The position numbers and the translations under genes were made by a program. A model generated the notes under the pieces. The model was given only the letters and a program-made list of their open reading frames with translations, was not told the origin of the DNA and ran no database searches. Of a stretch of 23,984 nt of DNA, positions 23,580 through 23,984 are shown in pieces. Location: contig CAZNQW010000032.1 in the NCBI GenBank assembly GCA_964575225.1, positions 1 through 23,984 of the forward strand. Direction: 5' to 3'. The stretch's first letter is position 1, and each line of letters starts with the position of its first letter. The stretch comes from CAZNQW01 sp964575225. Lineage in GTDB: Bacteria > Chloroflexota > Anaerolineae > JAAYZQ01.

Positions 23580-23931
23580 TTAAAAGATGCGAGTAAAGAC
23601 GAGTTCCACCTCGCCAAAGCGAACGACGTCGCCGTTTTCCAGCCGTCTGGGCGCGTCCAATCGCTCGTCATTCACAAAGGTTCCGTTGGCGCTGCCGATG
23701 TCAAAGACGAGGAAATCCTCCCCCTGGGCCTTGATCCACGCATGTTGGCGAGAGACGGTCACATCGTCCAAGCAGACCTGATTCTCGCGGGCACGCCCCA
23801 CGTTGATGGTTCCCTTCAAGTCGTACTTGCGATCGGGCCGGGCCTTTTCCACCAGCATCGCCAGGTGCTTGGGGGCGCGCTCGATGATGCGCGTGCCACC
23901 TGCCGGGGCATCTCCCCCGGCAAAGCCGGCG
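23580..23931 (-). CDS. FHA domain protein, 5'-truncated by contig end
   Basis: FHA (forkhead-associated) domain, a phosphothreonine-binding reader. The visible C-terminal part has the FHA core: INVGRARENQV (Gly-Arg pair that contacts phosphate), VSRQHAW (Ser and His) and SANGTFVNDE (Asn-Gly), ending right after the domain with no membrane segment. The first ATG in frame is at 23858, but the frame is open upstream to the adapter junction at 23931 and encodes TRIIERAPKHLAMLVEKA. The stretch directly before the FHA fold looks like real coding sequence, and no good ribosome site precedes 23858, so I treat the gene as N-terminally truncated. What the missing N-terminus held is unknown. It is first in the visible operon; the next gene begins 42 nt downstream. 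Likely cytosolic adaptor for the kinases encoded downstream. Confidence 0.85.
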
Positions 23932-23966
23932 AGATCGGAAGAGCGTCGTGTAGGGAAAGAGTGTAG
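23932..23966 (+). other. Illumina adapter read-through (not genomic)
   Basis: 35 bases starting AGATCGGAAGAGCGTCGTGT match the standard TruSeq read-through adapter. Its plus-strand translation gives the well-known artefact peptide GRASCRERV. Genomic sequence stops at about 23931. Confidence 0.97.
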
Positions 23967-23984
23967 GGGAGGGGGGGGGTGGGG
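23967..23984 (+). other. Poly-G sequencing artefact
   Basis: Eighteen bases that are almost all G directly follow the adapter, as produced by two-colour Illumina chemistry when the read runs past the insert. Not genomic. Confidence 0.9.

Noticed and set aside
23580..23858. Complete 92-residue FHA protein starting at ATG 23858
   Set aside because: The frame continues upstream to the adapter junction with plausible coding sequence and no ribosome site lies before this ATG, so it is better read as truncated.
1..23931. Type VI secretion phospho-switch (PpkA/PppA/Fha)
   Set aside because: Kinase, PP2C and FHA genes occur in T6SS loci, but no tube, sheath, baseplate or TssJLM-like gene is present here.
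1..23931. CRISPR arrays, tRNA/rRNA genes, insertion sequences or prophage genes
   Set aside because: No spaced repeats, clover-leaf-like segments, transposase or integrase motifs were seen; the repeats present are coding motifs of FHA, kinase or linker regions.
23232..23966. Plus-strand frame ending GRASCRERV
   Set aside because: The C-terminus is translated Illumina adapter and the rest is antisense to FHA genes.

Overview
The window is one end of a GC-rich metagenomic or draft-assembly contig. It carries 18 protein-coding genes, all on the minus strand, packed with short gaps or overlaps, so transcription runs from about 23,930 down to 1. No RNA genes, insertion sequences or CRISPR arrays were seen. 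The style suggests Chloroflexota (Anaerolineae/Caldilineae/Ardenticatenia-like): transmembrane kinases with long Pro/Thr linkers, a DUF11 plus beta-propeller secreted protein, many FHA-TM proteins, and GTG/TTG starts. This assignment is an inference from gene content, not from a marker gene.

Layout in the direction of transcription. (1) 23,931-20,074: four FHA proteins: a 5'-truncated FHA protein, a single-pass FHA protein, an FHA-TM-TolB-like propeller receptor, and a polytopic FHA membrane protein. (2) 20,024-16,848: a 1058-residue ABCG-type half-transporter with three N-terminal FHA domains and a very long extracellular loop. (3) 16,808-14,332: two enzyme-like genes, a B12-binding radical SAM protein and a ketol-acid-reductoisomerase-like dehydrogenase. 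(4) 14,332-12,891: two membrane-anchored proteins of unknown function; the second is interrupted by a 10-N scaffold gap. (5) 12,863-6,627: PP2C phosphatase, FHA/zinc-ribbon/TM protein, non-RD Ser/Thr kinase, and two large transmembrane PP2C phosphatases. (6) 6,556-1: a secreted DUF11/propeller protein and three RD-type transmembrane Ser/Thr kinases, the last cut by the window edge.

Together there are 4 Hanks-type kinases, 3 PP2C phosphatases and 8 FHA phosphothreonine-reading domains in 6 proteins, around one FHA-bearing exporter. The likely logic is that membrane kinases with different ectodomains write Thr phosphorylation, membrane PP2Cs erase it, and FHA proteins, including the transporter, read it. 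The nearest well-known parallels are the mycobacterial pknA/pknB/pstP/fhaA/fhaB cluster and the FHA-ABC exporter Rv1747. The cell-wall genes rodA and pbpA of the former are absent here, and a radical-SAM/reductoisomerase-like pair is present instead.

Technical notes: the last ~53 bases are Illumina adapter followed by poly-G and are not genomic. The N gap at 13,415-13,424 is flanked by a shared TAGC, and collapsing it restores an open reading frame.
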